Assembly: GCA_016208085.1 (NCBI GenBank) | Contig: JACQYT010000016.1 | Location: 62,001 to 126,000, forward strand | Reading direction: 5' to 3' | DNA length: 64,000 bases | From: Elusimicrobiota bacterium | GTDB lineage: Bacteria; Elusimicrobiota; Elusimicrobia; Elusimicrobiales; UBA9959 | Shown: piece by piece, positions 51,792-59,175 of the stretch | Position numbering within the stretch: position 1 is the stretch's first letter | How the letters are laid out: each line of letters starts with the position of its first letter | The notes under the pieces: model-generated | Databases searched by the model: none | What the model was told of the DNA's origin: nothing | What the model saw: the letters and a program-made list of their open reading frames with translations, nothing else | Made by a program: the position numbers and the translations under genes

Positions 51792-52024
51792 AAAAATTTT
51801 TGCGGCAAAAATTTTTAATATACCCCGCCCCCAAGCCGCGGGGAAACCTTAGGAGCCGTTAAGAAATAACTGACACATTTGGAGGCACAGCTTTGAGCTG
51901 GATGCAAGGCGCGACGACGATGGTGTAGCAGAGCTACATTGAGGAGGAGCAACGCAGCAGCCGGCCAAAGATGTGCCTCCCCCAGGGGGCTGGTACATAA
52001 AATGTTGCCCGGCAACATTTTATT
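51792..52024 (+). mobile_element. Family-2 palindrome-ended element with different cargo
   Basis: The left hairpin AAAAATTTTTGC-G-GCAAAAATTTTT and right hairpin AAAATGTTGCC-C-GGCAACATTTT plus ATT are identical to those at 43124-43292, and it again follows TTTATT. The interior differs. It holds a segment bounded by GGAGGCACA (about 51880) and TGTGCCTCC (about 51972), a long imperfect inverted repeat that occurs nowhere else in the window. There is no ORF, and therefore no transposase. Confidence 0.8.
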
Positions 52025-52066
52025 CAGGCTGAATTAAGGCGAAGTTTGTCCCTTTTTAAGGCCCCT

Positions 52067-52080
52067 ATTGACATGTCAAT
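52067..52080 (+). promoter_or_regulatory. Perfect 14-bp palindrome upstream of the promoter
   Basis: ATTGACATGTCAAT is self-complementary and ends 10 nt before the -35 box at 52091. Its size, symmetry and position fit an operator for a dimeric regulator. The regulator is unknown. The other riboswitch unit lacks it. Confidence 0.45.
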
Positions 52081-52090
52081 AAAATAGGTC

Positions 52091-52118
52091 TTGACAAACG
52101 GTTTATATCTGCTATAAT
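52091..52118 (+). promoter_or_regulatory. Consensus sigma-70 promoter for riboswitch unit 2
   Basis: TTGACA (52091-52096) and TATAAT (52113-52118) are both perfect, with a 16-nt spacer, inside CTGCTATAATATA, which is also found at the promoter at 3064. Transcription would begin near 52125 and run through the riboswitch into the PorV-like gene, and perhaps into the motor genes. Confidence 0.85.
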
Positions 52119-52153
52119 ATAGTAACGATGAGTTAACAAATCCGTAAAGTGAT

Positions 52154-52237
52154 GTTGCGATAATAGCAAAGCCGGCGAAAGCCGGCGGCGCAAAGCCATG
52201 ACCCGCTGATCACGGCGGGGGTCAGGTTGCCGAAAAC
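52154..52237 (+). ncRNA. GEMM-I (cyclic dinucleotide) riboswitch 2, A20-type
   Basis: It shows the same ordered elements as the copy at 3172: GATAATAGCAAAGCC, a GCCGGC-GAAA-GCCGGC hairpin with a true GNRA tetraloop, GGCGCAAAGCC, a stem of GACCCGC with GGCGGGGGTC, and a closing AGGTTGCCGA. A replaces the usual G before GCAAA, as in cyclic AMP-GMP aptamers. The differences from copy 1 mostly fall in loops, a sign of selection on structure. The ATG of the PorV-like gene begins 2 nt after the aptamer. It is therefore likely to control production of that outer-membrane protein and perhaps of the downstream motor genes. Confidence 0.85.
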
Positions 52238-52238
52238 A

Positions 52239-53882
52239 ATGAAACGCTTATTTCATAGTGTTATTGCCCCGTTAAGAAGGGCGTTGATGAGCGGTGCCGG
52301 CCCGGCCGTTCGCGGCCGTTTCTTAACGGGGGTTTCTTTTGCGGTTTTTTTCTCTACCCTCTACCCTCTACCCTCTACCCTTTCCGCGCAGTCCGGCGGC
52401 CAGCCTGCGCAGTTTATGTCATACGGCGCCGGCGCCAGGGGCCTCGGCATGGGCGGGGCGTTCTTTGCGGTGGCCGACGACGCTTCCGCCTCATACTGGA
52501 ACCCCGCGGCGCTGATCATGCTTGAAAAAAAAGAAGCCACCGCCATGCAAGCGAGCCTCTTCGCCGACACCACGCTGAATTTTTTCACCTACGCTAATCC
52601 CACCGCCTCCAGAGGCACCTGGGCGCTTTCTATGACCCAGTTGAAATCCACGGGTTTTGAGAAGATAGAGATCACGCCCAATCCAGCGGGAGACGAAATA
52701 ATAGATATCAAATCTCTCGGGACTTTCGATAATACGGAACGCGCGTTCGCTTTTTCCTGGGGCCGCGAAGTCTCCGACAAGCTTTCTTTCGGCGTCATGG
52801 CCAAAAATATTTCCCGCCGGCTCGACACTTCAAAGGATTCTTTCAACGCCATAGACATCGCGATGCTGCAGAAGTTTTCAAAGATCTACAGAATGGCGAT
52901 GGGCATCCAGAACGTATTCTCCATAGTTTCGGGCGATACCGACGACAAGCTGCCGCTCACCCTTAAACTGGGGCAGGCCCTGAGCCTTTTTAAAGGCGGC
53001 CTTGTGTTCGGATTTGACATCGCCAAACCCCAGAGCGCCGCGATGAACTGGAGGTTCGGCGGAGAATACTGGCTTATGTCCTGGTCGGCTTTAAGATTCG
53101 GCGTCATGGGCGCGCCCGCCATCCAGGAAGCGGATTTCGGCGTGGGCATCAAGTACAGGAATTTCGGCTTTGACGTGGCTCAGGGCGTGCACGCCCTGGG
53201 TTCCACCACCAGGTTCTCGGTCACCATGCGCATGGGGCGCTCCAACAGGGCCAAACATGAGAAAGAGGTCAGGGATATCATACGCCAGGCGATGCAGTAT
53301 TTTAAATCCGGTTATTTCACTAAGGCCATAGCGAAGCTTAAATCCGCCTTGGACTCCGACCCCGGCAACAATGACATACGGCGCATGATAAGCCGCCTTG
53401 AGCTTGCGGTGGGTTATGTGCCGGACGCCACCGGAGGAGAGGAAGTGCCCACCCTTACCAGAAGAGGCATAATCAGCTACGTGGATGGAAATGACCTGAG
53501 GACCGCTGTCAACGTGCTAAGGCACGCGTTCAATAAAGCCCCGAAGAATGATCGGCTTTTGAGCCTGCTCAATATGGTGGAAAAAGAGGCCAATCTTTCC
53601 GAACTGACCAGGCCGCCCGAAGGCCCGCAGATCTTCACCTACATAGACCAGCGGACATATGACGCCAGGCAGTCGATCTACGACGGCAAGTACGATCTGG
53701 CCATGAAGCGCGCGCAGGACATACTTGATCTTGAACCCAACAACGAAACCGCGCTTGAGATCATGGGCAGCGCTTTCTACCTTATGGACCAGAAAGACAA
53801 AGCCGGCGTCATGTGGGAGAAAGTTCTGGAGATTAATCCCAACAACAAGATTGTAAGACAGTTCCTCAAACAGACGAAGTAA
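52239..53882 (+). CDS. PorV-like outer-membrane barrel fused to TPR domain (riboswitch-controlled)
   Basis: A 547-aa protein. The start ATG directly follows the riboswitch; a TTG 12 nt upstream lies inside the aptamer and is rejected. Residues 1-51 form a long signal peptide with STLYPLPSTLSA encoded by a 7-bp repeat. MSYGAGARGLGMGGAFFAVADDASASYWNPAALI (in parts: GAGARGLGMGGAF and YWNPAAL) is the PorV/PorQ signature, and the barrel runs to about residue 340 (FSVTMRMG). From about 350 to 547 the protein is helical with TPR-like repeats (for example AIAKLKSALDSDPGNND, AMKRAQDILDLEPNNETA, KVLEINPNN). It is the second such protein in the window and shares the two-part plan with the one at 43412. 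It is followed after 114 nt by the rotor fusion gene, so it may be the outer-membrane part of that machine. Confidence 0.8.
   Translation: MKRLFHSVIAPLRRALMSGAGPAVRGRFLTGVSFAVFFSTLYPLPSTLSAQSGGQPAQFMSYGAGARGLGMGGAFFAVADDASASYWNPAALIMLEKKEATAMQASLFADTTLNFFTYANPTASRGTWALSMTQLKSTGFEKIEITPNPAGDEIIDIKSLGTFDNTERAFAFSWGREVSDKLSFGVMAKNISRRLDTSKDSFNAIDIAMLQKFSKIYRMAMGIQNVFSIVSGDTDDKLPLTLKLGQALSLFKGGLVFGFDIAKPQSAAMNWRFGGEYWLMSWSALRFGVMGAPAIQEADFGVGIKYRNFGFDVAQGVHALGSTTRFSVTMRMGRSNRAKHEKEVRDIIRQAMQYFKSGYFTKAIAKLKSALDSDPGNNDIRRMISRLELAVGYVPDATGGEEVPTLTRRGIISYVDGNDLRTAVNVLRHAFNKAPKNDRLLSLLNMVEKEANLSELTRPPEGPQIFTYIDQRTYDARQSIYDGKYDLAMKRAQDILDLEPNNETALEIMGSAFYLMDQKDKAGVMWEKVLEINPNNKIVRQFLKQTK
52354..52381 (+). 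repeat. Heptamer CTACCCT x4 inside a signal-peptide coding region
   Basis: Four perfect copies of CTACCCT encode the hydrophobic end of the signal peptide (STLYPLPSTL). The same heptamer, as CTACCCT or its complement AGGGTAG, is arrayed at 55984-56018 and 56128-56155. A one-unit change in length would shift the reading frame. Confidence 0.9.
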
Positions 53883-53912
53883 AAGGCTGAGAGCTATCCG
53901 CAGCATCTTTTC

Positions 53913-53947
53913 CTTCAGCCCTCAGCCTTCAGTCTTCAGCCTTTATC
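53913..53947 (+). repeat. Degenerate heptamer array CTTCAGC x5
   Basis: The units are CTTCAGC, CCTCAGC, CTTCAGT, CTTCAGC and CTTTATC. A complementary AAAGGCTGAG sits just after the stop of the PorV-like gene (53882-53891), so the intergenic spacer is bounded by an inverted pair. Confidence 0.75.
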
Positions 53948-53996
53948 CATACTTATGAAATGTTTTTGTAATACGATATATGTAAAATAAAGCAGT

Positions 53997-55985
53997 ATGA
54001 AAAAGTTTATCGCCGCGGGACCGGTCCGCGCCGTTATCTATTTTATGTTCTCCGCGCTCTGCGGCGCGGGGCTTGTCCCGCTTTACGGGGTGGAGCCGCT
54101 GGACGCTTCGTTGATGAACAAGCAGGACTCCCTGCGCCGTGAAATAGAAGACAAGATAAAACAGGATATCCTGGACCCCATATTCGGCCCCGCCAGGGCC
54201 TTCGTATTCGCGGATATGGAGCTTCAGCTCATTTCCCTGAAAGCCGAGCAGAGCAAAGAAGGCTCGGGGGCGGTCCAGAAATACAAGGAAAAAGGCGCGA
54301 CTTCCGGCGGCATGGGACATGAGGCCGATTTCCTGATGCCAGGCATTCCGACGCCCAAATCCATACTAGGGAAAAGCAATACCCGGCCGAAGGAGGGGAG
54401 AGGCATCCTCACCCAGCAGGCCCAGGGCATAGAGCAGATAAGGTACGGCCTTCAGACCGAATTCAGAAAGTTTCAGGTGACTGTCATCCATGATAACAAG
54501 ATCTCAAGCGATACCGTAAAGATCGCCAGGGACCAGGTAACCGATTTCCTTGCGCCCTATCAGATCAAGCTGTCCGAGAAGATCGGCGGCAAAGATCAGT
54601 TTCGTCCGGCGACGGTCCTTTTTAAGCCGACCAGGTTTAATAGCTATAATATGCTTGACGATTTAAAAAGGCCCAGCGTCTATCTGCCGCTTTTATACGC
54701 GGCGCTGGCCCTTTTGCTGCTGCTGTTCCTGTTCGGGCCTCTGTGGGGATTCTTCAGGAAATACGTCAACGCCCTGCTGGCCAAGCCCGGCGCCGAAGTG
54801 AACATAGACCAGAAAATGGAGGAAGGCGGCGAGGGAGGCGGCGGGAAGGGAGGAGGCGCCGAGGAAAGCCGCCAGCAGATTGACATGAACTTCAAACAGA
54901 CGGGGGAAGAGGAGGAGTTTATGAAAAAATTTGAACCGTTCACCTATATCACGGAAGAAAATCTCAAAAGGCTCATTTATCTGTTTTTGCTGAGGAAAGA
55001 GGAGCCCTGGGTCATAGCGATAGTCTTGAACTACATGAAACCGGAGCTCGCCAGGCAGGTGCTTTCGTCTTTGCCGGTGGAAATGCAGTCCAGGGTGGCC
55101 ATGGAATCCCTGACGGTCAAGCAGGCCAGCGGGGAGCAGATAAAGGCGATAGATAAGGAGATAAAAGAGAACATAGATTTTGTGATGGGCGGCATAGAGA
55201 GGTTCGCAAGGATGCTTGAGGACTCCGAACCGACCATCAGAAAGAATATCCTTGAATATCTTAAGACCCAGAAGCCCGACATTTATGAAAAAGTAAAGAG
55301 GAAGATACTGATGTTCGAGGACGTGACGGGCTTCCCGGACAAGGACATGCAGCTCATAATAAGGAGCGTCGGCAACGAAGACATCGCGAAGGCCGTCTAC
55401 AAGGCCGATCCGCAGATCGTGAACAAATTCTTCAACAACATGTCCCAGGGCGCGGTAAAAGTCATCAAGGAGATAATGGAATATTCGGGGGAACTCACTC
55501 CTGTGCAGGTGGACGAAGCACAGATGAAAGTCCTAGACGCCGTCAAAACCCTGGAGGCGGAGGCGAAGATAAACGTGCGCCGGCAGAGCTCCCAGGAAAT
55601 AGATATAATAGACGGCTCTGAAATGTCTACGGACGCGCAGAGAAGAGAGAAATTCCAGAACATAGCCGGCTTCCCCCAGGCTTTTGGGGGGCGCCCGGAG
55701 TCTCCCGCCGCGCCGTCGCCTGAGAACGCCGCGCAAGCTCAAGCCTACATGAGCGCGGGCGCCGACCTTTACAACCAGGGGCGTCACGAGGAAAGCCTCC
55801 AGTATCTGGAATACGCCGCCGGCCTTGACCCCGCCTCGGCCGCCATTCAACAGTACCTGGGGGCCTCTTATTACGCTTTAGGGCGCATGACGGAAGCGCT
55901 GACGGCTTATGAACTCTACGCCCGGCTTTCAAACGACCCGGCGGTAACCGAATGGCTGAACAATTTTAAAGCGCAGGCAAAATAG
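53997..55985 (+). CDS. FliF(C-terminal)-FliG-TPR fusion, rotor-like protein
   Basis: A 662-aa protein. Residues 1-30 form a signal peptide or membrane anchor. Residues 45-210 match the C-terminal periplasmic domain of FliF: LDPIFGPARAFVFADMEL corresponds to the LEPIVGPGxVRAxVxAxxD segment, LMPGIPTP to the G-V-P-G loop, and FRKFQVTVIHD to the LSVAVLVD strand. A membrane helix spans 228-248. After a Glu/Gly-rich linker, residues 318-430 match the FliG middle domain (EEPWVIAIVLNYMKPELARQ, EH/PQ-like region) and 433-530 the FliG C-terminal domain (KILMFEDVTGFPDKDMQLII, VDEAQ). Residues 583-660 hold two TPRs. FliF normally forms the MS ring and FliG the torque-bearing switch ring. The N-terminal ring-building motifs of FliF are absent. 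MotA/MotB follow downstream. There is no clear Shine-Dalgarno sequence. I infer a rotor of a non-flagellar motor. Confidence 0.8.
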   Translation: MKKFIAAGPVRAVIYFMFSALCGAGLVPLYGVEPLDASLMNKQDSLRREIEDKIKQDILDPIFGPARAFVFADMELQLISLKAEQSKEGSGAVQKYKEKGATSGGMGHEADFLMPGIPTPKSILGKSNTRPKEGRGILTQQAQGIEQIRYGLQTEFRKFQVTVIHDNKISSDTVKIARDQVTDFLAPYQIKLSEKIGGKDQFRPATVLFKPTRFNSYNMLDDLKRPSVYLPLLYAALALLLLLFLFGPLWGFFRKYVNALLAKPGAEVNIDQKMEEGGEGGGGKGGGAEESRQQIDMNFKQTGEEEEFMKKFEPFTYITEENLKRLIYLFLLRKEEPWVIAIVLNYMKPELARQVLSSLPVEMQSRVAMESLTVKQASGEQIKAIDKEIKENIDFVMGGIERFARMLEDSEPTIRKNILEYLKTQKPDIYEKVKRKILMFEDVTGFPDKDMQLIIRSVGNEDIAKAVYKADPQIVNKFFNNMSQGAVKVIKEIMEYSGELTPVQVDEAQMKVLDAVKTLEAEAKINVRRQSSQEIDIIDGSEMSTDAQRREKFQNIAGFPQAFGGRPESPAAPSPENAAQAQAYMSAGADLYNQGRHEESLQYLEYAAGLDPASAAIQQYLGASYYALGRMTEALTAYELYARLSNDPAVTEWLNNFKAQAK

Positions 55986-56155
55986 GGTAGAGGGTAGAGG
56001 GTAGAGGGTAGAGGGTAGAGGGGGGAGAGGCGAGCGAACGAGTATATTGAATTAATAATTTTTTAATTAAAATGTAATCTCTACCCTTTAAAATATACAC
56101 GGCAAACGATAACGGCAGGGTAAACTTCTACCCTCTACCCTCTACCCTCTACCCT
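55984..56155 (+). repeat. Inverted heptamer arrays flanking an intergenic spacer
   Basis: AGGGTAG x5 (55984-56018), whose first unit overlaps the fusion gene's stop, is the exact reverse complement of CTACCCT x4 (56128-56155), which ends 6 nt before the next ATG. The arms of at least 28 bp could pair around an AT-rich 109-nt spacer. The pyrimidine array occupies the site where a Shine-Dalgarno sequence would be. Confidence 0.9.
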
Positions 56156-56161
56156 TATTTT

Positions 56162-58528
56162 ATGGCCGATAAAGATCCGAACGAGGAAAAAAAGATGAAT
56201 TTGCCGCCTCTACCGCCGGGCTTTCCCAGGCCCGGCGCTTCACAGCCTCCCGTTGGCGGGAGCGGTAAACCCATCCCGCCCCTGTCCGGCCAGGGTAAAC
56301 CCGCCCCTCCCATGCCGGGGGGCGCTCCGGCCTTCCCTTTTACCCAACCCCGCGGCGCGCAGCGGGATGCCGCCGCCGAAGAAGCCGCTAGGATGAAGGA
56401 AGACAGGGACAAGCTTGAAAAAAAGATAAGCGACATGGAGCGCCTGCTTTCGCAGGAAAAAGAGAAAGCGCTTCTGGCCACTTTAAAAAGCCAGCAGGAC
56501 GAGGCGCTTTCCTCCAAGGTGGAGTCTTCGCTGAAAGACATACAGGACAAGCTCCGCCGCGACAGACATGAACAGGAAACGGCGGAAGAACGGCTGACCC
56601 TTAAAGCAAAAATAAAAGAGCTTGAGACCAGGCTTGTGCAGGAGCGCGAAACCTGGATGCAGACTTTGCAAAGCCAGATGCAGGAGCGCGAGAGCGCGTC
56701 CAAGGATGTGGAAGGCCATTTCATTTACCGGCTTCAGGAGCTGGAGCGGCGCTGGCTTGAGGAAAAGGCCCAGTGGCAGAAGAATTTCGTGCAGAAAGAG
56801 GACGAAGTGCGCTCTCTTAAGCACAGTGCGGAAAAGCTGCGCGAGGTCTCCGACGAGCTGCGCCTGACGAACCTTGACAAGATAATGCTCGAGAAAGAGG
56901 CCGGCAGGTTCAAGGACGAGCTAGCCAGGGTGGAGCGGGACATAGCGCGGGATAAAGCCGCCGTTGATATTTACATGAGGAACCTCCCGGAAAAAGAGCG
57001 TGAGCTCGCCAATCTGCGCGCCGAGGTCTCCATGGCGAAAATGCGCGAGGAGCGCGCCCACGCGGATTTTAGGTCAAGGGAAGAAAAACTGCATTCCGAA
57101 CTGGACAGGCTGCAAAAGGATATCGGCTCGGTTGCGGACCGCAAGAACGCCGAAAAAGAGGAGGAACTGCAAAAGCTCCAGGCCCGCTACGAGGCCATGC
57201 TCCACGAGAAAGAGAACGCCGTGGCGCAGGTGTCCGGGGAAAAGATACGGGCCGTTTCGGAACTCGTGAAGATAAAAGGCTTTATCGCCAGGGTCCAGGC
57301 CGTCAACGCCGCGCTGGATAAGGAGCGCGGAAATCTGCGCGTTGAAAAGATGCAGCTGGCCCAGTCCATGGCCGCCAATATAGAAGAGACCAGGAAGATA
57401 AAGCAGGAACTGGAACATTTCAGGGCGACCCATCAAGGCGAAATAGACGAACTGATGAAAAAACACCAGGCGCGGCTTGAGCAGATAAAGGAAAACTATG
57501 CCGGCGACGTCGCCAGGGAATACAACGAGAAGCTGAGCCGCGCCGGGCAGGAATACCAGCAGGAGAAGCTCAGCCTTATAAAGAAGCGCCAGGACGAAAC
57601 AGCGGCTCTCGCTGCCGCGCTCCAGGAAGAGCACGCCAAAGCCGCCCGCGCGCAGCAGCAGGAGCTCACGGCGCGCCAGGAGGAATCCGCCAGGGCCGCC
57701 CGCGCGCAGCAGGAGGAACTTGCGAAGCTCTCCCAGGCGCATCAGCGGGAGCTTGCGGCGCGCCAGGAGGAATCCGCCAGGGCCGCCCGCGCGCAGCAGG
57801 ATGAATTGACAAGGGTCTGCCTGGAGATGAGGAATAAATACGAGAGCGACATAACCGAAATAACGACCGGCCAGAAAAAGCGTCTTGAACAGGAATATAC
57901 GGAAGAGATAAATAAGCTTAAGGAAGCAAAAGCCAGGTCGGAAGAGGCGGCGGTGAAACTGGAGGCCGAAACGCTGCGCCTGTCCGAAGAAGTGAAAAAT
58001 TCCGAGCTGTTGCTGTCCAGGAAGCAGAAAGAATTCATGGCCGCCGCGGCGCAAGCGCTTGGGACCAGGAAAAGTCTTGAAGCCAGGATCAGTTCCCTTA
58101 GCGCCGAAAAAGCGGATTATGAACAACGCTGTTACGCCGCGGAGGCCGAGGCGAAACGCCTTGTAATCGATCAAACCGGACTTAAGGCGGGTTTTGAGGC
58201 CCTTGCTGCCGAGAAAACCGCGAAAGAGGCCGACCTCGCGCGCCTGGCCCAGGACCTGAGATTGGAAAGCGACAACCGCGCCGGATTTGAATCCGAACTG
58301 CTGTTCCTTAAGCAGAAGATCCAGCAACTGGAATACCAGGGGACCGACCTGGCCGGGCAGCTTGAAGCGAAAAGGCAGGACCTGGCGAACGCCAGGGAAG
58401 CCGCCGCGCTGGACGCCCAGACCGCCCAGGGGCAAATAGACGCGCTGTCGGCCGAAGTGGAAAAATATAAAAATATAGAGAAATCTTTTGCAGAGCGGCT
58501 GAAGTGGGCGCTGAAGGGGAGAGGGTAG
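56162..58528 (+). CDS. Long cytoplasmic coiled-coil protein with proline-rich N-terminus
   Basis: A 788-aa protein without signal peptide or membrane segment. Residues about 10-65 are rich in proline and glycine (PPLPPGFPRPG, PPMPGGAPAFP). From about 75 to the end the sequence is almost continuous charged heptad coiled coil (Glu, Lys, Ala, Leu, Arg). Residues about 500-560 contain a recent 29-residue duplication around RQEESARAARAQQ; a 45-bp stretch is identical at 57670-57714 and 57757-57801. It lies between the FliF-FliG fusion and FlbD/MotA/MotB, so a scaffold or spacer role for that machine is likely. AglZ, a coiled-coil scaffold in Myxococcus gliding, is an analogue in role only. No Shine-Dalgarno sequence is seen, because a 7-bp repeat array sits there. 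Confidence 0.7.
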   Translation: MADKDPNEEKKMNLPPLPPGFPRPGASQPPVGGSGKPIPPLSGQGKPAPPMPGGAPAFPFTQPRGAQRDAAAEEAARMKEDRDKLEKKISDMERLLSQEKEKALLATLKSQQDEALSSKVESSLKDIQDKLRRDRHEQETAEERLTLKAKIKELETRLVQERETWMQTLQSQMQERESASKDVEGHFIYRLQELERRWLEEKAQWQKNFVQKEDEVRSLKHSAEKLREVSDELRLTNLDKIMLEKEAGRFKDELARVERDIARDKAAVDIYMRNLPEKERELANLRAEVSMAKMREERAHADFRSREEKLHSELDRLQKDIGSVADRKNAEKEEELQKLQARYEAMLHEKENAVAQVSGEKIRAVSELVKIKGFIARVQAVNAALDKERGNLRVEKMQLAQSMAANIEETRKIKQELEHFRATHQGEIDELMKKHQARLEQIKENYAGDVAREYNEKLSRAGQEYQQEKLSLIKKRQDETAALAAALQEEHAKAARAQQQELTARQEESARAARAQQEELAKLSQAHQRELAARQEESARAARAQQDELTRVCLEMRNKYESDITEITTGQKKRLEQEYTEEINKLKEAKARSEEAAVKLEAETLRLSEEVKNSELLLSRKQKEFMAAAAQALGTRKSLEARISSLSAEKADYEQRCYAAEAEAKRLVIDQTGLKAGFEALAAEKTAKEADLARLAQDLRLESDNRAGFESELLFLKQKIQQLEYQGTDLAGQLEAKRQDLANAREAAALDAQTAQGQIDALSAEVEKYKNIEKSFAERLKWALKGRG

Positions 58529-58581
58529 AGGGTTTAGGGTATAGGGTTCAGAGTAAGGAGTTACTTATCCCTATACCCTTT
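58520..58581 (+). repeat. Heptamer array with inverted partner
   Basis: AGAGGGT, AGAGGGT, TTAGGGT, ATAGGGT (58520-58547) overlap the stop of the coiled-coil gene. The complementary CCCTATACCCTT follows at 58569-58580. Together they can form a hairpin ahead of flbD. Confidence 0.75.
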
Positions 58582-58602
58582 CTTTATGTATAATTAATTA
58601 CA

Positions 58603-58827
58603 ATGATAAAACTTCAGAAGTTAAACGGCGTCGACGTCATCGTGAACGCGGACCTCATAGAGAGTATCGAGGCCGCGCCGGACACCGTTATTAACCTTGC
58701 GACCGGCAACCGCTTCCTGGTCAAAAACAGCGTTGACGACGTGGTGGCGAAGGTGGTCGAGTACAAGAAAAAGATCCATTCGGGCGGCAAAGTCGTAAAC
58801 CCTATAGATGGATACGAGAAGAAGTAG
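58603..58827 (+). CDS. flbD: FlbD family protein
   Basis: A 74-aa protein matching the short FlbD family across its length: MIKLQKLNGVDVIVNADLIE, then IEAAPDTVINLATGNRFLV, then a VVEYKKKI helix. FlbD-like proteins are usually encoded directly ahead of motA and motB in flagellar operons; their biochemical role is not well defined. Here it keeps that position (MotA follows, after a 348-bp spacer with a mobile element) although no other flagellar structure gene is seen. No Shine-Dalgarno sequence is visible. A TATAAT at 58589 lies just ahead, but without a good -35. Confidence 0.85.
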   Translation: MIKLQKLNGVDVIVNADLIESIEAAPDTVINLATGNRFLVKNSVDDVVAKVVEYKKKIHSGGKVVNPIDGYEKK

Positions 58828-59168
58828 GTAGTAGGTAGGGGTCGGATGAGATCCGAACTCCTTAAAACCTATCTACTAACCCGAAAATTGCCCGCCTGCC
58901 AAGTATTACATAGCTTCAGTTTATTCGGCAATTGGGCGGGCAGGCAATTGATATCAATTTGTATTGACAACTTGATGAATAAAAATATCCATGCAATTTT
59001 CGGGTGTCCGTTCACCTTTTGAACACGTCCGGCCGGTCGGTTTACCCTACCTACCGGCAGGCAGGCAATGAGCGCCGATGTGTTTTCGGTTCGCCGGTCA
59101 GGGCAGAAACCGAAAAAATTCAGCTTGAACTGAAACTTTCAGGCTAACTACCACCTACTACCTACTGG
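58823..59168 (+). repeat. Inverted heptamer pair around the flbD-motA spacer
   Basis: AGTAGGT x2 (58823-58836) overlaps the flbD stop, and its exact reverse complement ACCTACTACCTACT lies at 59153-59166 just before motA. Between them are the family-1 element (58880-59004) and about 140 bp with no gene. That remainder holds a short fragment of the GC-rich CCGGCAGGCAGGCAA block also inserted at 43338. Confidence 0.8.
58880..59004 (+). mobile_element. Family-1 palindrome-ended element, uninterrupted copy
   Basis: 125 bp bounded by CCCGAAAATTGC and GCAATTTTCGGG. An inner inverted repeat (TTGCCCGCCTGCC with GGCGGGCAGGCAA) can extend the stem. It is the empty-site form of the element at 43078-43391. 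It has no coding capacity. Confidence 0.85.
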
Positions 59169-59175
59169 AGACAAC

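Noticed and set aside
52227-52238. TTG start giving four extra residues on the PorV-like protein
   Set aside because: It falls in the closing strand of the riboswitch, and the ATG at 52239 follows directly.
57074-58435. A 453-codon open frame on the minus strand
   Set aside because: It is antisense to a charged, GC-rich coiled-coil gene; such composition leaves the opposite strand free of stops, and the translation is a phenylalanine/leucine-rich pattern with no domain.
58589-58594. TATAAT before flbD as a separate promoter
   Set aside because: No acceptable -35 hexamer lies 15-19 nt upstream, and AT-rich spacers make the match cheap.
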